Assembly (NCBI RefSeq): GCF_002994745.2
Contig: NC_037091.1
Span: 29,766,289 to 29,830,288 of the forward strand
Source of the DNA: Rosa chinensis
Lineage: Eukaryota; Streptophyta; Magnoliopsida; Rosales; Rosaceae
DNA length: 64,000 nucleotides
Reading direction: 5' to 3'
Shown: in pieces, positions 35,757 to 48,816 of the stretch
How the letters are laid out: each line of letters starts with the position of its first letter
Numbering within the stretch: position 1 is the first letter of the stretch
Position numbers and translations under genes: made by a program
Notes under the pieces: generated by a model
Seen by the model: the letters and a program-made list of their open reading frames with translations, nothing else
Databases searched by the model: none
Told to the model about the DNA's origin: nothing

Positions 35757-37700
35757 CCGATACACGTTTATGGATCCGGTTATTTCGTAATTAGCTAGAA
35801 TGATATATAGATAGCAAAGTTCAATCAAGTAGCAAGCTAAACGAACAGTACGTTTGAATCTGAGACCTCACTCTCGTGATGAATTCATTTGCCTTGCAGT
35901 GAGAAACTGCGTACGTGCTGGAAATAAATGATGCGAATGATGGAAGAAATAAGTGGATCCATCGAGGATGGAAGCATTTGTGGTAGAGACGCTAATAAAA
36001 GATCAGCTTCTTCTTTTTTTTAATTGGTAGTGAAAGAACTTTTATTATGTTAATGGAATAAAAGCATGCATATATGCATGAAAACAATTTATATTCCAAA
36101 GGAAGCACTATGGCTATATTGGTCATAATTTTCTAGCTAGATTAATATTGCTTGTGTTGAATTGGCCGGATAAGGAGCAATGAGTTAATGGCACTAGATC
36201 GATATGAACCTAGAGTTTTAGAACCAATCATAGTATATAAACGAGATTTGTTGTCCTCTGCCATCTTGCTCATGGCCAGCTGAGAAGAATAGGGAAAAAA
36301 GATAGGGAAAGAAATCATAACTTCTGGATTTCTGGGAGTTGCATAAACGATTTGATAATACTCTACAGTTACAAATCTAAAATCACACACACCCACTACA
36401 AGAGACTGAAACAACAAGGAAACATGGTCTTTAGCGGTTTGTACAAGAGAATTTTATTGAATTCTAAAGAATGATCGAGGAGGAGCTCTCTAATGCATCT
36501 CAAACTATTGTATAGAATGTTAAAGGCACGGGAAGGAAGTAGCTTGCTTGTGAAGCCACACCACTTGATTCAGCATTACTGAAGATTGCCTTTGTGTTTC
36601 CAAATAAGCTGGATAGGAACATGCTTATTTCCTCCTTAATTAGTGAGCCTGAGGCGCTTATTGAGATAGAGGAATTGCTAGCTCTCTGTCTGGCTATCTC
36701 TGCCTCCTGTTCAGGGGAAATCTCCCTTAAAACCACAGTCAGTTGGTATTTTGGTCTCACTTTAATTCAGAAATATGGTGGCAGATCGACATCTTAGTTA
36801 AGCATAGTTTGGACAATGAATTAGGAGCGTGTGGACTGGACACAAACCCTCTCTTTGTAAATCAAGTTTTGATGGATGATATGGATGGCCTGGTGAGGCC
36901 TAGGACTATTGTAACAGCTTTGGTCGAGTGAGGGTAGATTTTCTTTCTTTTTTTCTGGGCTTTAATGCCCCATTTAACCCAAAAAAAAAAAAAACGATTT
37001 AAATTTGCTTTTGTGATCATATCTCAAATAAGTCTTTACTCTTTCAAGTTAGGGTTCTTATCATAGATTCCGACCATATTTGGGTAGCTGGTTTGTTATT
37101 AATAGATTTCAGTCTTCTGCCCGCTTACAGTCGTGCGTTTCATTATTAATTAGCCTGTGTTGAGGATTCTGGGAGATCCTGGGATGGCCCGCCCAATAGT
37201 TATCTATTGTGGTTAGATCATATCCTAATTATTGCTACCTATTTTGATCAATTTAGGTCGATCAGTTGTCCAATTCAGCCTTCATCGTTAGAGATATTGA
37301 CATGTCAGTCTCTTCTCTTTAGAGTGAAGATGTGTGGTGTGAGTTTAGAGTTGTTTGTCATTGGTTGTATTGTTGTAATCTCTTGCCAGGTACTGTAATT
37401 GTGGTGTAATAGCAACTTATTTAAATGAATTTTCTTTTTATGAAAATAAAAAATAAAATGATAAGTGTATGACCTCTTCCCAACCTAATCAGTTTAGTAC
37501 CTGTCTAATTTATTTTTGTCAGCGCGCTGTCCGTTAAAATGAAGCTCATGTCATGCAAACACGTGGCGTAAAGGAGGGGTATGATAGTCGAATGATAATT
37601 TGGAAAATGTTCTCTTGGATTTTTGTTGACATTGTCATATTACTCTGCAACTTTGAACCGTCCAAGAGCGCGATTTGTCACTCCCGCCATTAGGAGATAG
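35757..37700. other. Intergenic DNA with a probable LINE 3' end
   Basis: An A-run at 36981-36994 follows ctgggctttaatgcccc, a common form of plant LINE 3' end on the plus strand. A minus-strand frame at 36500-36760 (85 codons, Ser-rich, no recognised domain) overlaps the upstream part and is not called a gene. From about 37540 the sequence is the promoter and leader of the SANTA gene. Confidence 0.4.
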
Positions 37701-39756
37701 ATGGTGTCCACCAGAAGAACGTCGGCCTCTGCAACGCCGCCCCAACCTTATTCAAATACCCGAATCCTCAAAACCCCATTCTCTACCCCCAAAACCATCT
37801 CTACCTCCGTCAAATCGGTAATCCCCTAAACCCTGATTCTCTTTTCAGAATTTTTCCCCAATTGCTTTTACTTTTATTGGGTCTGTTTTGTTTTGTAGGT
37901 ATTATTGGATGATTGGTGGCTGGTCAAGGCTCAAGGAAAGGGCTTGGCTGTCGAAGGCTTGGCTAAAACACAGTAATTCCTTTGACCTTTACTATCTACT
38001 GCATTTTCAGCAATTTAGAACAAAACCCAGGAAGGTTTACTGATTTTTAGAGTGGATTTCAGTCAAAGTAACTAAATAAATAGGACCCTCTACAGGTTTT
38101 GTATTAATCCTTTACTTTGATGCCGTTGATCAAAGCAAAAGATTTGAAAGAGAAATGGACAAGTTGTTTCCTGGATGGGTTGAATATTTTGAAAATTTAC
38201 TTGTCCTCACTGCATTTAGTTATGTCATTCTTAGCTATGTTTACCTTTATTTAATTAGCATTTTTTGGGTTTGTGTTTCTTGGTCTATTCATTATTACGA
38301 AACAACATTTCTCTTAAATTTTGTTTTGTTGTGTTTTTTTCGTAACCAGTTTATGGTTCCTCTTTCCTGTTCCTATTGTGAAAGAGGGCCGTGAGAGATC
38401 GTTAACTTGAGAAAGAAACTAGCATTCTGATTTCTGATTTCAAAACTAGCTAGTTTGAATCATAAAAGTGTATCTAACAAGTGTCTTGTATATCCGGCTG
38501 TAATTAAAGAGCTATATCAGCAAGCTGTGGCTGTTTGTGTTTCTTCTACCAGTTTATTACTTGATCCACCTATGATAGTTTTACCACCCTTTATAAAGTT
38601 CTGGCACTGGGCTTGTGCATTACTATTGACTGATTAGATCTATATAATTTCTGTTTTAGATAAATGTGTTGATGATAATTCTTCATGTTTGTAGCTTTCC
38701 TGTTTTTTATGTGACAGGAGACCAGCAATAAGAACTTTTAGCTCGGCAGCAATTTCAAAGAGACATACCGCCACAATTCTTGAGACAACAGATGGCATCA
38801 TTGTTACACTCTGTGGTTTCTTAAATATCTCCCGCACAGGTCAAAATGGTTTTCCGCCCGAGGTATGTCATACCTCACTTATGCTTCTCTCACCTCTTTA
38901 CGCAGGACAAGTAACCCAGAACCCTAAATGTAAAGGAATAAAAGATATTAAATGCTATATCAAGATTAGATACATTTTGATTTAGGATCAGTATGTTCTA
39001 ATTGCAATGCCTCCTTTATGGAAAACATGAAAACAAAAATCATCACCCTGTATGAATGAAGCGATATTGATGCAGTCTTAAGCAAATTCACTGCATCTAT
39101 ATTTATTGATTTATTCCAAACTTACGTATATTGGTCTGTGCGTGTGTGTCTGTATTGACTTGTTTCAAATAAGGTTATGGCTGTATGGCTACTTCCAAAT
39201 GAATTTAAGATTGTGCCAGCTAATCTAACAGGTATACAATCGCTATCTGCTTGGATTTCCATATGACTGGGAGGAGCATGCAGCTGGTTTATTGGTTCAA
39301 GGTTCTACTGACAAAAGTGCCTCAGCCAGAAATTCATCGTCTCAGAAGTTCATGTTTTCAGAAGACAGTGAAAGTAATCCGTTACCATTTTCTATAGCTG
39401 ATGTCCCAGCGACAGTTACACGTGATTTTATAATGTCTTGTGTTGGAGATTCTGAACAATTGAAGACCATATTCGGTGATATACTGAGAACATCCGGGGA
39501 CAATGTTTTTGGGGATACCACTCTGCAAATCAACTCAAACATGGAAGATAGTCATCCAATTGAAAATGTGAAATCTGGACGAAATGAAACACCCCCCATG
39601 GCTAAGAAGGTTCGGATTGATGATGACAAAAACAAGACTACAGACACATGTTTAAAAGGCAGCCAGAAATCTAAGGGAATGTGTTCCGGAAGAAACCAGA
39701 CCAGCACGAAATCTGTACCCACAAGATCAAGCGCCAGGCTGAAGAATTTGAAATGA
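37701..39756 (+). CDS. KNL2: SANTA-domain kinetochore protein, KNL2 family (probably beta type)
   Basis: Exons 37701-37817, 37899-37972, 38718-38862 and 39232-39756, all GT-AG and in phase; product 286 residues. The SANTA domain starts at residue 40 (VLLDDWWLVKAQGKGLAVEG), continues through RTFSSAAISKRH and TILETTDGIIVTLCGF, and ends with the diagnostic GFPYDWEEH (120-128). The rest is low-complexity, with an acidic/Ser stretch and a basic tail (TRSSARLKNLK). I see no CENPC-k motif, which alpha-type plant KNL2 carries and beta-type lacks. KNL2 helps load CENH3 at centromeres. The family is certain from the SANTA domain; the beta assignment rests on absence and length. Confidence 0.92.
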
Positions 39757-40795
39757 TATGCAAGACGCATCTCTAACTTATGACTCAGAACTCAAGGGAG
39801 TGCATTAGCTCTAGATAATCTGTATGCACCAAGGCGAGGCAACATGCAGAAAGAAAGACGCACCTCCAACTCACGAATGAGAACTGAAGGGAATGCATTA
39901 GTTCTGGATGTTCTGTATGTAATCAAGTTAGCCATTTCTTTAGTCAGCAGTGTTTTAAGAAAGGCTTAAGCCACATTCCTTGTATACTTTATATTATATA
40001 TACTTGTTTTTGAAGTAAGGAGCTGATCTTTTAGTAACGATTTGCAGGTCGTTTATTTATTGTTATGAAATTGAACTGGACTGGATTTATCTGATTCACT
40101 TTTAACCATGAGAATATTACAACTCTGACAACTTTTATGTGGAATACATTTCAACCTTGGCTGACATGAAGCCACTCCTCTTTGGACATAGAATCATGCG
40201 ACCTAATGTGTGAATCGGGTATGAAATAACGTCAACACTTCCTTCAACCGAATCTGTGAACCCGTTTTACTTGCATATTGTTCAAACGACGAAGGATTGC
40301 ATCAGTCTGGTTTGAGGCAGGGCTTGATTTGCACGCCCTTAGTACCTCTTTGATACCTTATACTTTTCTTCCAAGCAGACACAGTAGGCAGTTCAACATA
40401 CGAGCTGCATTGGTGTCGGCTTGTGATTTGACTCAAAATAATACAATTGTCATTGCCTCTTTGAATCCAGAGGTATCCAAAACTAACTACATGTCATTGA
40501 AGATTATTGATTACTCATTTACTCTGAACACTTGACAATTTGAACATTGTATTCAAAAGAAACAGAAGTTTGCATTTAGCAATAAGAACAAAAGAATCAG
40601 ACTAACACAGACAGCTACAGATAAAGCTCATCCCTCTTTTTTCTTTTTTAACTTCTTTTTTGTAAAAGATAAAGCTCAGTAATTTCCTACAGTTAATTTG
40701 TGGGCTGAATTTAAAAGAATCATGTTTATCCATCTAACGTATATTACAAGAAATTACAGGTTCGCCTGCATCAGATTTGGCACTCTGTTTCCTGG
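39757..40795. other. Convergent 3' regions of the KNL2 and GOT1 genes
   Basis: Contains the KNL2 3' UTR, with an imperfect duplication near its start, and the downstream region of GOT1 on the other strand. Short open frames at 40278-40535 and 40698-40886 have no recognisable product; the second covers the antisense of the last GOT1 exon. Confidence 0.4.
39761..39916 (+). repeat. Imperfect tandem duplication in the KNL2 3' UTR
   Basis: Two copies of about 65 bp, 95 bp apart: caagacgcatctctaactta...gagtgcattagctctag and aaagacgcacctccaactca...gaatgcattagttctgg, each followed by an nntctgtatg. They differ at several positions, so the duplication is not recent. Confidence 0.75.
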
Positions 40796-43520
40796 CTACA
40801 CAGGCACCCGTCGACCACGGTATCGATCAAAGAACTGCACATATGAAATGGAAAAAAGAGATTACATCAGAATGACACAACCGTAAGGAGAAAAAGAGAA
40901 GAGAAAAAGAGGAGATACACCCTGCATTCTACTCGATCATGCAAGAACTGCATGAACACAAGCCAGTTATCCTAGAGCAGTTGATACTACGGTATGGGTC
41001 TGCGAATTATAAGTTGTCCTCATGATTCACAAAAATCACTGCAATGTGAATGCTACCAAACTAATTAAGGTGTGGTTCTTGTATGTAACCAAGTAGTCTT
41101 CATTTCAAAAATGTGAAAAGTGAAAACCCTTGACAATAAATCTCAGAATTTCAAATAAGATGTCTTCCGGACTTCTATTTGTCATTAACTTATAAAAACA
41201 GGTGTAACGTCCATTCTTTGAGATTATAATTTTTAAATGTTGAGTCACCTTGACATGGACCATAAACTAATAATGCACTGCGACATCAATGGTAGAGACT
41301 CCAGACATCAGGGAAGTTAAAGCATTTCAGGCAAAATGAAGGTTCTAGGTCAAAACTGACAATTTCATGAAAAATTACGTCTCCTAACAATATATACATA
41401 GGGTTCTAACCCAACCAAGGAAACTAAGAGTTTTGAAACAAATCTTAAGATACGCCGACAACAAGGTAACAACAAAATCATTGGCCATACAAATAACCAC
41501 TAGTTTTTGCTTTTAGTTTTTGACTTTTTTGTTTGATAAGAGCAAACAAACACTAATTGATTGGATGGAAGCACCAATCTGACCATTACCTAACTAAAGC
41601 TAAACCCATTTCAGAGATACATCATATTCAAATACTTTAGAAGCCAAAATTAATACTCTAACAAGTCCCTTTTTTTTGGGTTAAAAATAAGAAAAGGTCC
41701 AAAGACTTGCAGATTTGCTCCTTAGAAACTTCAATTTAACAAAAATCTAGTCAAACACCAAAGCATATTAAGATTATGGACAACTTACATTAACAAAAGA
41801 AGAGTAGCATAAAATAAAATAAAATAAAAACTGTCATCAGATTCTATACAAGGGAGATCTCATTAGGGAAAAAAAATAAGTCATAACTTCACAGACACAC
41901 ATCTGTGTTGGCACAGTGTGCGCGCACGCGCCATGTAATCAGCAGCAGTAGCAAGGGAAGGGAAGGCAGATAATCATGGTCATATAATTGTTTTACAATA
42001 GTATCCAGTTTAGTAAGTCTCAAAAGTTTGCATTACCTGTCAACTCAAGATTTTCCTGATTATAACATTTCGTCTTTTTTGTTTAAACTCAAGTCTCTAT
42101 CTATATTAAAATGGCCAGACCAACTCATATGACAAGTGTAGATGTAAATCACTAAAAAATAAACCACAAGGAAAAAAGGTAATTGCAGTAACGCATACAA
42201 TGGCACTCACTAATGCACACGTCAAGCAGACACAAGATTAAATTGGCAGCTAAACATCAACAAACTGAACATACCGATCTAATATATGGCTGTTGGACCA
42301 CCCATCCCAGAATTGGAATCTTCTGCAGAAAAACTGCCAATGTTGGCCAGAAGCCACTGCACAACATACTTTCCATCAGCAACTTACATCTAAACCAGAG
42401 TAATAACACTATGAAAAGGGTCAAAGTAACAATATAGACCTGAAGAGTACAATGAAACCATATGCCTCCAAAATCATGCCCACAATTGGCCATCCTATGA
42501 GCACAAAGAAGAACCCAACACCAAAAGAAATTGACCCCTGTATAGTAGAAGAAAAGGCAAAGGTGAAAAAAGAAAGTTGAAATACAAGGACACAGATCCA
42601 GTGAAAAGTTGAACATCAAAAACCTTAAAATTTTGACGTTTCATGAAGAATTGCAGTGTGGACTTAAATCCAATTGTTAAAGTCACCCCTGAGAAGAAGA
42701 GGATCTGATTAAAAAATAAGAAGTGTTAAAACACATATCGTATCCAATAAGACATAAAACAAAACATAAATGCACAGGAAGCAAATAACTCAGTAAGAAG
42801 AGTAGATGTAAAATACACTCACATTTCCCATTGCAAGTAATCCCTTGTCAAAGAAAAAAACCATTCCCAGGAATGAGAAAAATACGCCAAATCCTGTCAA
42901 TCCCAGTCCGATCTCTGTCTCATTTCAAAATTGCATGAATTAGAGGTGACACCAAAAGTTCAAATACAGCTCAACTGGCAATCAATCAACCTTTCTCAAT
43001 GAAATTTAACCCCCAGTAAGAAGAGGCAGGACAAGCAATGCAGTATAAAACATACTGGAAAAGTAAGTCCTATAATAGCTTCTTCTGTATTAGAAATAAT
43101 TCATGTGATACACAATTTTCACCACAACAATCACAGCACGTGTTGCAATCCACTGCACATCAATTCACACAAACTCAGAAAAAGGCATAAATACTGGTCA
43201 CCAGAACCAAATTCTAAGCACAGCAGCTTCGGTCACACTACACTCAACTATAGTGCCAGATTTTAATGAATTACCATACTAGTAACCACAACCAAATTCT
43301 AAGCAGAGCAACTTCAGTCACACTAGACTCAACTATAGTGCCAGATTTACTGAATCAATAAACAATATTACCTATAACAAGTTCACATAAATAAGATGCA
43401 TATAGCTTAAACCAAGAAAGTAATTAAAGACTCCAAATCTATTGGGAAACTACGAAAATAACAAAGCTTAGTAATAAAACTCGTCTTACTTTTCCGATCA
43501 TTCATCTCGAAGGAAACCAT
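40796..43520 (-). CDS. GOT1: GOT1-like Golgi vesicle transport protein
   Basis: Coding exons on the minus strand: 43520-43490, 42914-42823, 42704-42624, 42537-42440, 42356-42275 and 40834-40796, all GT-AG and in phase; product 140 residues, the usual GOT1 length. It begins MVSFEMNDRKKIGLGLTGFG, contains MGNILFFSGVTLTIGFKS, GFWPTLAVFLQKIPILGW and QQPYIR, and ends DRYRGRRVPV, all conserved in GOT1 proteins. Four hydrophobic segments make it a small multi-spanning membrane protein. GOT1 acts in ER-Golgi and Golgi vesicle traffic. The last intron (40835-42274) is 1.4 kb. A 5' UTR intron (about 43537-43648) is likely, given a good acceptor 16 bases before the ATG and the donor AAG|GTACTG. Confidence 0.96.
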
Positions 43521-43648
43521 TTTTGCCGACGACTCACTGCAAACAATAAACACAGAAAATGAGAAAAGAATTCACAGATCAAATAAACGAATCAAAACGA
43601 AGAAAATTAGGGATTCGATAAAGAACTTGACGCATGCGGCAACAGTAC

Positions 43649-43827
43649 CTTAGACGAATCTGAAGAACACAAAACTCAATTAGATGATGAGGATCTTGCA
43701 AGGACCTGTAAAGAAGGAGATTGCGATCAGCTTATCGAGTTAAGAGGAGCAGATAGTGAATCTAATAGCCCTAATTTTCATCTTCTTCTTATCTATTCCT
43801 AGGGTTTCTCCGCTACCAAATCGACGC

Positions 43828-43868
<41 letters not shown>

Positions 43869-44659
43869 CTGTGAGTGCGAGCGAAGCAGACTGAGAGGTT
43901 GGAGCGGAAATGGGTTTGTTAAGAGAGAGGGGGCGCGTGATCAACACGAATAAAATCAGTTATTCTGGAAACGAAGAGCTTAATACGAAAGTAGCTTGCT
44001 TATAACCATTTTGGCCGCTTCGGATTTCAAGTCAATGGCACCAATTTAATGGTGATGTTGTTTTTTATTTTTTATTTTGTTTGAAAAGATGGTGATGTTG
44101 TTTAGCCAATAGGAGTTCAGCTTTTGGTCTACTTTTATAATATATTGATCTCAATGTCTTAAATATTAAATAAAATAAATAATTCATTCATTCATTAATA
44201 AATAAATAAATAAAGTTTTGACTGAAAACCTTTCGAGGTAAATTCCTCATTTCTCGTTCATGTTAGGACTAGGCTCTAGTTAAGAAAGTTATAGATGATG
44301 TAGAGATGAAGCCAAAGCCACCGATTTCACTCTTTTGGTGATGATTGACGGGTGATGCATATGCAATATAGGTGTATAGAATGATTTTCCTAAATTCTCA
44401 ACCTTAGAATGCTCTCTATCCCCTCTCTAGGCAGCCACTAGGATTCTTGTTGGTGACCTACCTACAAGACTATTGATTTGTCTCTAATCTGATCTTGTAG
44501 GGCACCTAGTATGCTTCTCCTACATTTTTTTAACCTTCGTATCATTCCTCTTATGTCATGTTTGAAATTTTCTTTTAATCTTATTTCATGTTTATCTATG
44601 GAGGTTTCATTCTTCAACAAAGATTTCAGTGTTTGAGACAATGGTTTTATTTTATTTTA
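43649..44659 (-). promoter_or_regulatory. GOT1 5' UTR, promoter and flanking DNA
   Basis: The first exon probably covers 43649 to about 43900 and includes a 33-bp GA run (CT in the transcript) at about 43833-43866, a frequent feature of plant leaders. Beyond about 44000 there is AT-rich intergenic DNA up to the Mutator-like element, with no recognised feature. Confidence 0.45.
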
Positions 44660-44938
44660 GGGCTAAATACTGTTTAGTCCCTAAAGTATGCATTTGTTCT
44701 TGTTTCAATCCCTGCTTTTTTAATTTAATCGGAAAAGTCCCTGAGGTTACAATTTCGTGTCTAACAGGTCCTCGCCGTCTAAATGCATCGTTAACTAGCT
44801 GACGTGGCATATCAGTAGACGCCAACTCAACGTCACGTAAGCATGGTGGATGTTAAAATGTCATAAATAACCCTAGCCTCCACTTCTAATTTTTTTAATT
44901 CTTTTCTTTTTTGTTCTTGTTGCAACCTCTTCTTCCTC

Positions 44939-45403
44939 TTGTTCCTTTACCCAAACACGGGCCTCATCATCCTAGCCCTTCTTCTTCCTCTCATCAAATC
45001 CAACCTTAAAGCTAAAGAAGACAAACAAAGTCACTCTGTGAGACCAAAAATCAGGAGAACCCAGTCTTTGCCTCATGTTTGGGCTCTCATTCCCGAGCAA
45101 GTGCGCCACCTCTACACCACTCGTTGGCCTGAGTTCCTCGGCCTCCAATTCACCGACACTGTTGGGCTTCTCAAAGAATCAGACTCTGGTGCAGATCTCG
45201 TGATCAGAGTTTGGCCACAGAGGCAGAGCTTCAACGACCACGACCTCGGTCCAGTTCGATCCAAATGGAAGATGAACCACACTACGGAATCCGACGGTAA
45301 TGACGGGTATGAGGCCAACAGTGATGGCGGGTATGAGTCTGACAGTGCTGGCGGCGACGCGGTTGCAATTTTGCTGAAACAAGCTGAGGATTGGGATAGG
45401 TAA
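44939..45403 (+). pseudogene. Open frame inside the Mutator-like element, product unknown
   Basis: 154 codons open, beginning at a TTG with no ATG until near 45270. It contains RRTQSLPHVWALIPEQVRHL, WPEFLGLQF and a tail with repeated DGNDGYE/DGGYES units. I do not recognise the family. Its place in a non-autonomous Mutator-like element suggests a captured gene piece (Pack-MULE), but it could be chance. Confidence 0.35.
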
Positions 45404-46362
45404 CCCAATCTCATTGCTTCGGATTGATTGTTTTCTGGTAATTTTGGGTTTCAAAGAAAGAATTGGGGTTAATTTGAGGTGGAATTTAGTTTTTGATGAA
45501 CTTGGAAATACCCAGATGTTGGATATGTTGGTTTGATTGATTATGCAAGTATAGTTCTTGGAATTTGTTGATATATAATCACAATGAGATTGTTGGTTGA
45601 GCTCAGTGGTGGTGAAGGTAGTTTTGGTGGTGGTGATGGTAGGGATCTGGGGGATTAGAAATGAGGAGTTGAGAGGTAGTGGCTTGGAGAAGTGGGTCTG
45701 GGAATGGTTGTGGTAGAGGGTCTGGGTGGTCAGATTGGGTGTAGTGACAAATGGAGTAGGAGGTGGTGCAGCAACAAGTGGTGGTGGTGAGAAGGTGGTT
45801 TTGGTGGTGCAGCAGCAGAGGGAATTCTAGTTTGAGTTCTTTGAGTAAGAGATGAGGGAGAAAGGTTGGTTGATTCAGTTTCAGACGAGGCAGCGAGTGT
45901 CACGCACTCACGCCCCTAATTTTTAATACAAATAAAACTCAATATATAATCTCATGATTATACATGCATGATGGTTCGGCCATCAATATAAAATACCTAG
46001 AAAACTTTTTCTCTTTTAAACCAAGTACATACTGATGCCCTAAACTCACTATGCCAATACAGACCCGCTCCACGGAGTCATATATTACATAAGTTTACAA
46101 ATTAAATTGCCACAACAAAATAATAAGTAAATGCTCCTTGGAGCTTACTACAAGCAGAAGTCTTAACAATGGTAAAGTCACAAAATTGGTTTTCTACTGT
46201 AATGCTACCAGCACGCAACCTAAATCAGCTTCAGCCACGATCACCCTGACTTGCAGGATTAACCCCTACACCATCGAATAGTGCACCAGGTTACTACACA
46301 ACAAACTCGATAAGCTTATGAAAGCTTATATGAGTAAACTCAAAACCACAAAGCAGAATACA

Positions 46363-48799
46363 TGTCACGCCCCGAACTTTGAATAACAAATTCAAATACG
46401 AAACATGAATAATAACCAATGCAAATAACGTCCTGAATTTCTTTTTCTTAACCAGCGTCTCACAAACCATAATACAAACCTCGTAGTAAACTATCTCTCG
46501 AGTCAATTATTACAATACCAACATAGATAAAAAAGTTACACTCAAAAGAGTCTATAAAACACACTAAAATGGACCAAGTGCTGGTCTCAATCCTGCTGCC
46601 CTACTCAGCTCGCTCTCCACCCTGATTATCCTAACCTGCAGGATCATTCGCTATACCGTTTGAATAGTGTACCGGGATTGCAACAACACAAAACCCGGTA
46701 AGCTTTCTGAAAGCTCGTGTGAGTAAATAAGAAATGAACGGTTGATTTATTAAATCACAATTCTTTTAATTCAAGTAAATCAATCCAACAATCCGAACAC
46801 ACACAACAACCCCAACAATTTAATCACCAACCCCACTCACGTGGCACAAAGTACTCACAATGCAATAACCTAGTTACCACCATGACCGTACTCCCACAAC
46901 AGACTAGAGCTCTATCTGAATCGTCACCTGTCACCTTGGCCCAGGTGCAAGAATCCTATATACTTCGGTTAATACTATAACCATCGATATTTGGGCATTT
47001 CTGCCCGCAGAACAAAAATACTTCGTTTATCACAATGATAACCGTCGAACTTTGGACATTTATGCCCTCAGAAAAAAATACTCTGGTGATTATAACCATC
47101 GAACTTTGGACATTTCAGTTCGCAGAACAAAATATAAACAGAATCCCACCCGATTCACAATATCACATCTCCACCCAAATCATACTCACAACAATACCAA
47201 TTATCATAATAATCATGGCAAATAAATCTTTCATTCAAGTATATCAACGAAATCATCAAAAAAACCACATATTTCAATATTACACCATTCCGTATAAAAT
47301 CACGTAAATATACATATATATACACGTAATCATCCACTCAGGAATGACCACTAATACCAACTATAGTCACACGTATTAAAACCACGAAATTCATTTTGTT
47401 ATATACTTTAAATCTCATTTTCTTAAAACCATTTTCTCACACATAACAATTAACTGTACAATAAGGAAATTCGGTTTGTAAATGAACCATGTGAGATTTA
47501 CTCACCTCCAATCCAGCTGCGTCTTCTCAACAGCTTAAAATACGGTTCACAATCGTCCGCCAACTCAAACCGTCAATCACCTAACCAAATACGATAATTA
47601 ACTTTGCGTACAATTCAAAAAGGCACTTATATGAAGATCTAACGGTCAGATCTTCACCCGTGACCACACAAAGTCATCGAGACAGTCCTACTATCATCAT
47701 CAAACTACAAGTCTAACGGACGGTCCAATCTTCACAGATCACAAATCGAACGATCAAAATCGATCGAAATTGTAAAATTCATAACTTAATCATACGATCT
47801 CCAAAATTCACATGCTATACATCGAAATGATGGTATCAACATGTAGAACATAAAAATGGGCAGAAACTGCCCTTGGGACCCCGAGAGGTTGCCGAAAAAG
47901 GCCACCGGAGTTAGTGGCACAGCCGCCGTCGGCCACAGCCAATGGCGTCGGGACCGGGCTGCTCCCCTTCGTTTCATCATTTTGAGCAACTTTCATAACT
48001 AGGATGAAGTCAGAAAACGACGGAAAGATATCGAAAATACCTGAAATCAGTCGGTTTGGTAGGAATATTTCCAGTTTTACGATGAGCCTCATTTCAACGT
48101 GAAATCGATTGCTTCTGGTCCGGTTCTTCTTGGAGCGTGATCAGGAGCTTGAGGAGAGTTCAACTAGTCAAGAAACTCGAGTTTTGGTGGCCGGAGCTAG
48201 AAGAAATCTAGATTGGAACCCAAATCAGCCTCTAACCGAAAACGTGCTCCCGTCGCCGCTACAGGCCGTGCCGCGACTCAAGGCTGCCACCGGCAGATGC
48301 GAAAGGACGAGACGAAGCCGTGGGAGGTGGTTTGGTACATGGTCGGAGGGGGGAGAACGGAACCGGAGACTTCTTGCTCAGTTTTCGGCTCGGGTTTGAG
48401 AGGGAGAGAGAAAGAGAGAGAAAAACTGTGCGGCTGCCAAAAATGGAAACCCTAGCTATTTTTGGAAATTCCCAAAAATAGCTAGGTATATATGCCCAAA
48501 ATGGAAACTTTTCCAAACGCGATAACTTCTTGATACGAACTCCGATTCTTGCGTTCCGCATATGCACAAACTCGTATCGACGAGCTCTGCAACTTTCGTA
48601 GAGGAAGTTTTCCCAATTTCCGTAAGTATAAAAAGTTGATTTTAGTGACCCCCCTAAAAACGTTTGTTTCGAAAATAAACTCATTCGAAACCAAATTTCT
48701 CATACAATGACATACGAATCATGCCCACAATTTATATTTCATATAATTGAACAAATATCGAATTACAAAATATTTAACTGAGAATTTCGGGTCTTCATA
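46363..48799 (-). repeat. 3' LTR of the gypsy element
   Basis: 2437 bp, 59 bp longer than its partner. Part of the difference is a minisatellite at about 46978-47139: three units of about 57 bp with the core tcgaactttggacattt here and two in the partner. The conserved module is at about 48522-48640. Confidence 0.9.
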
Positions 48800-48816
48800 G
48801 TCTACCCTCCTTAAAT

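Noticed and set aside
36500..36760. 86-codon minus-strand frame near the NF-YC gene
   Set aside because: Open and Ser-rich, but with no recognised domain, no visible gene structure and overlap with a probable LINE end.
48109..48455. Plus-strand frames in the LTR at 48 kb
   Set aside because: The partner LTR at 54.3 kb has a similar but shifted frame; this is LTR leader sequence.
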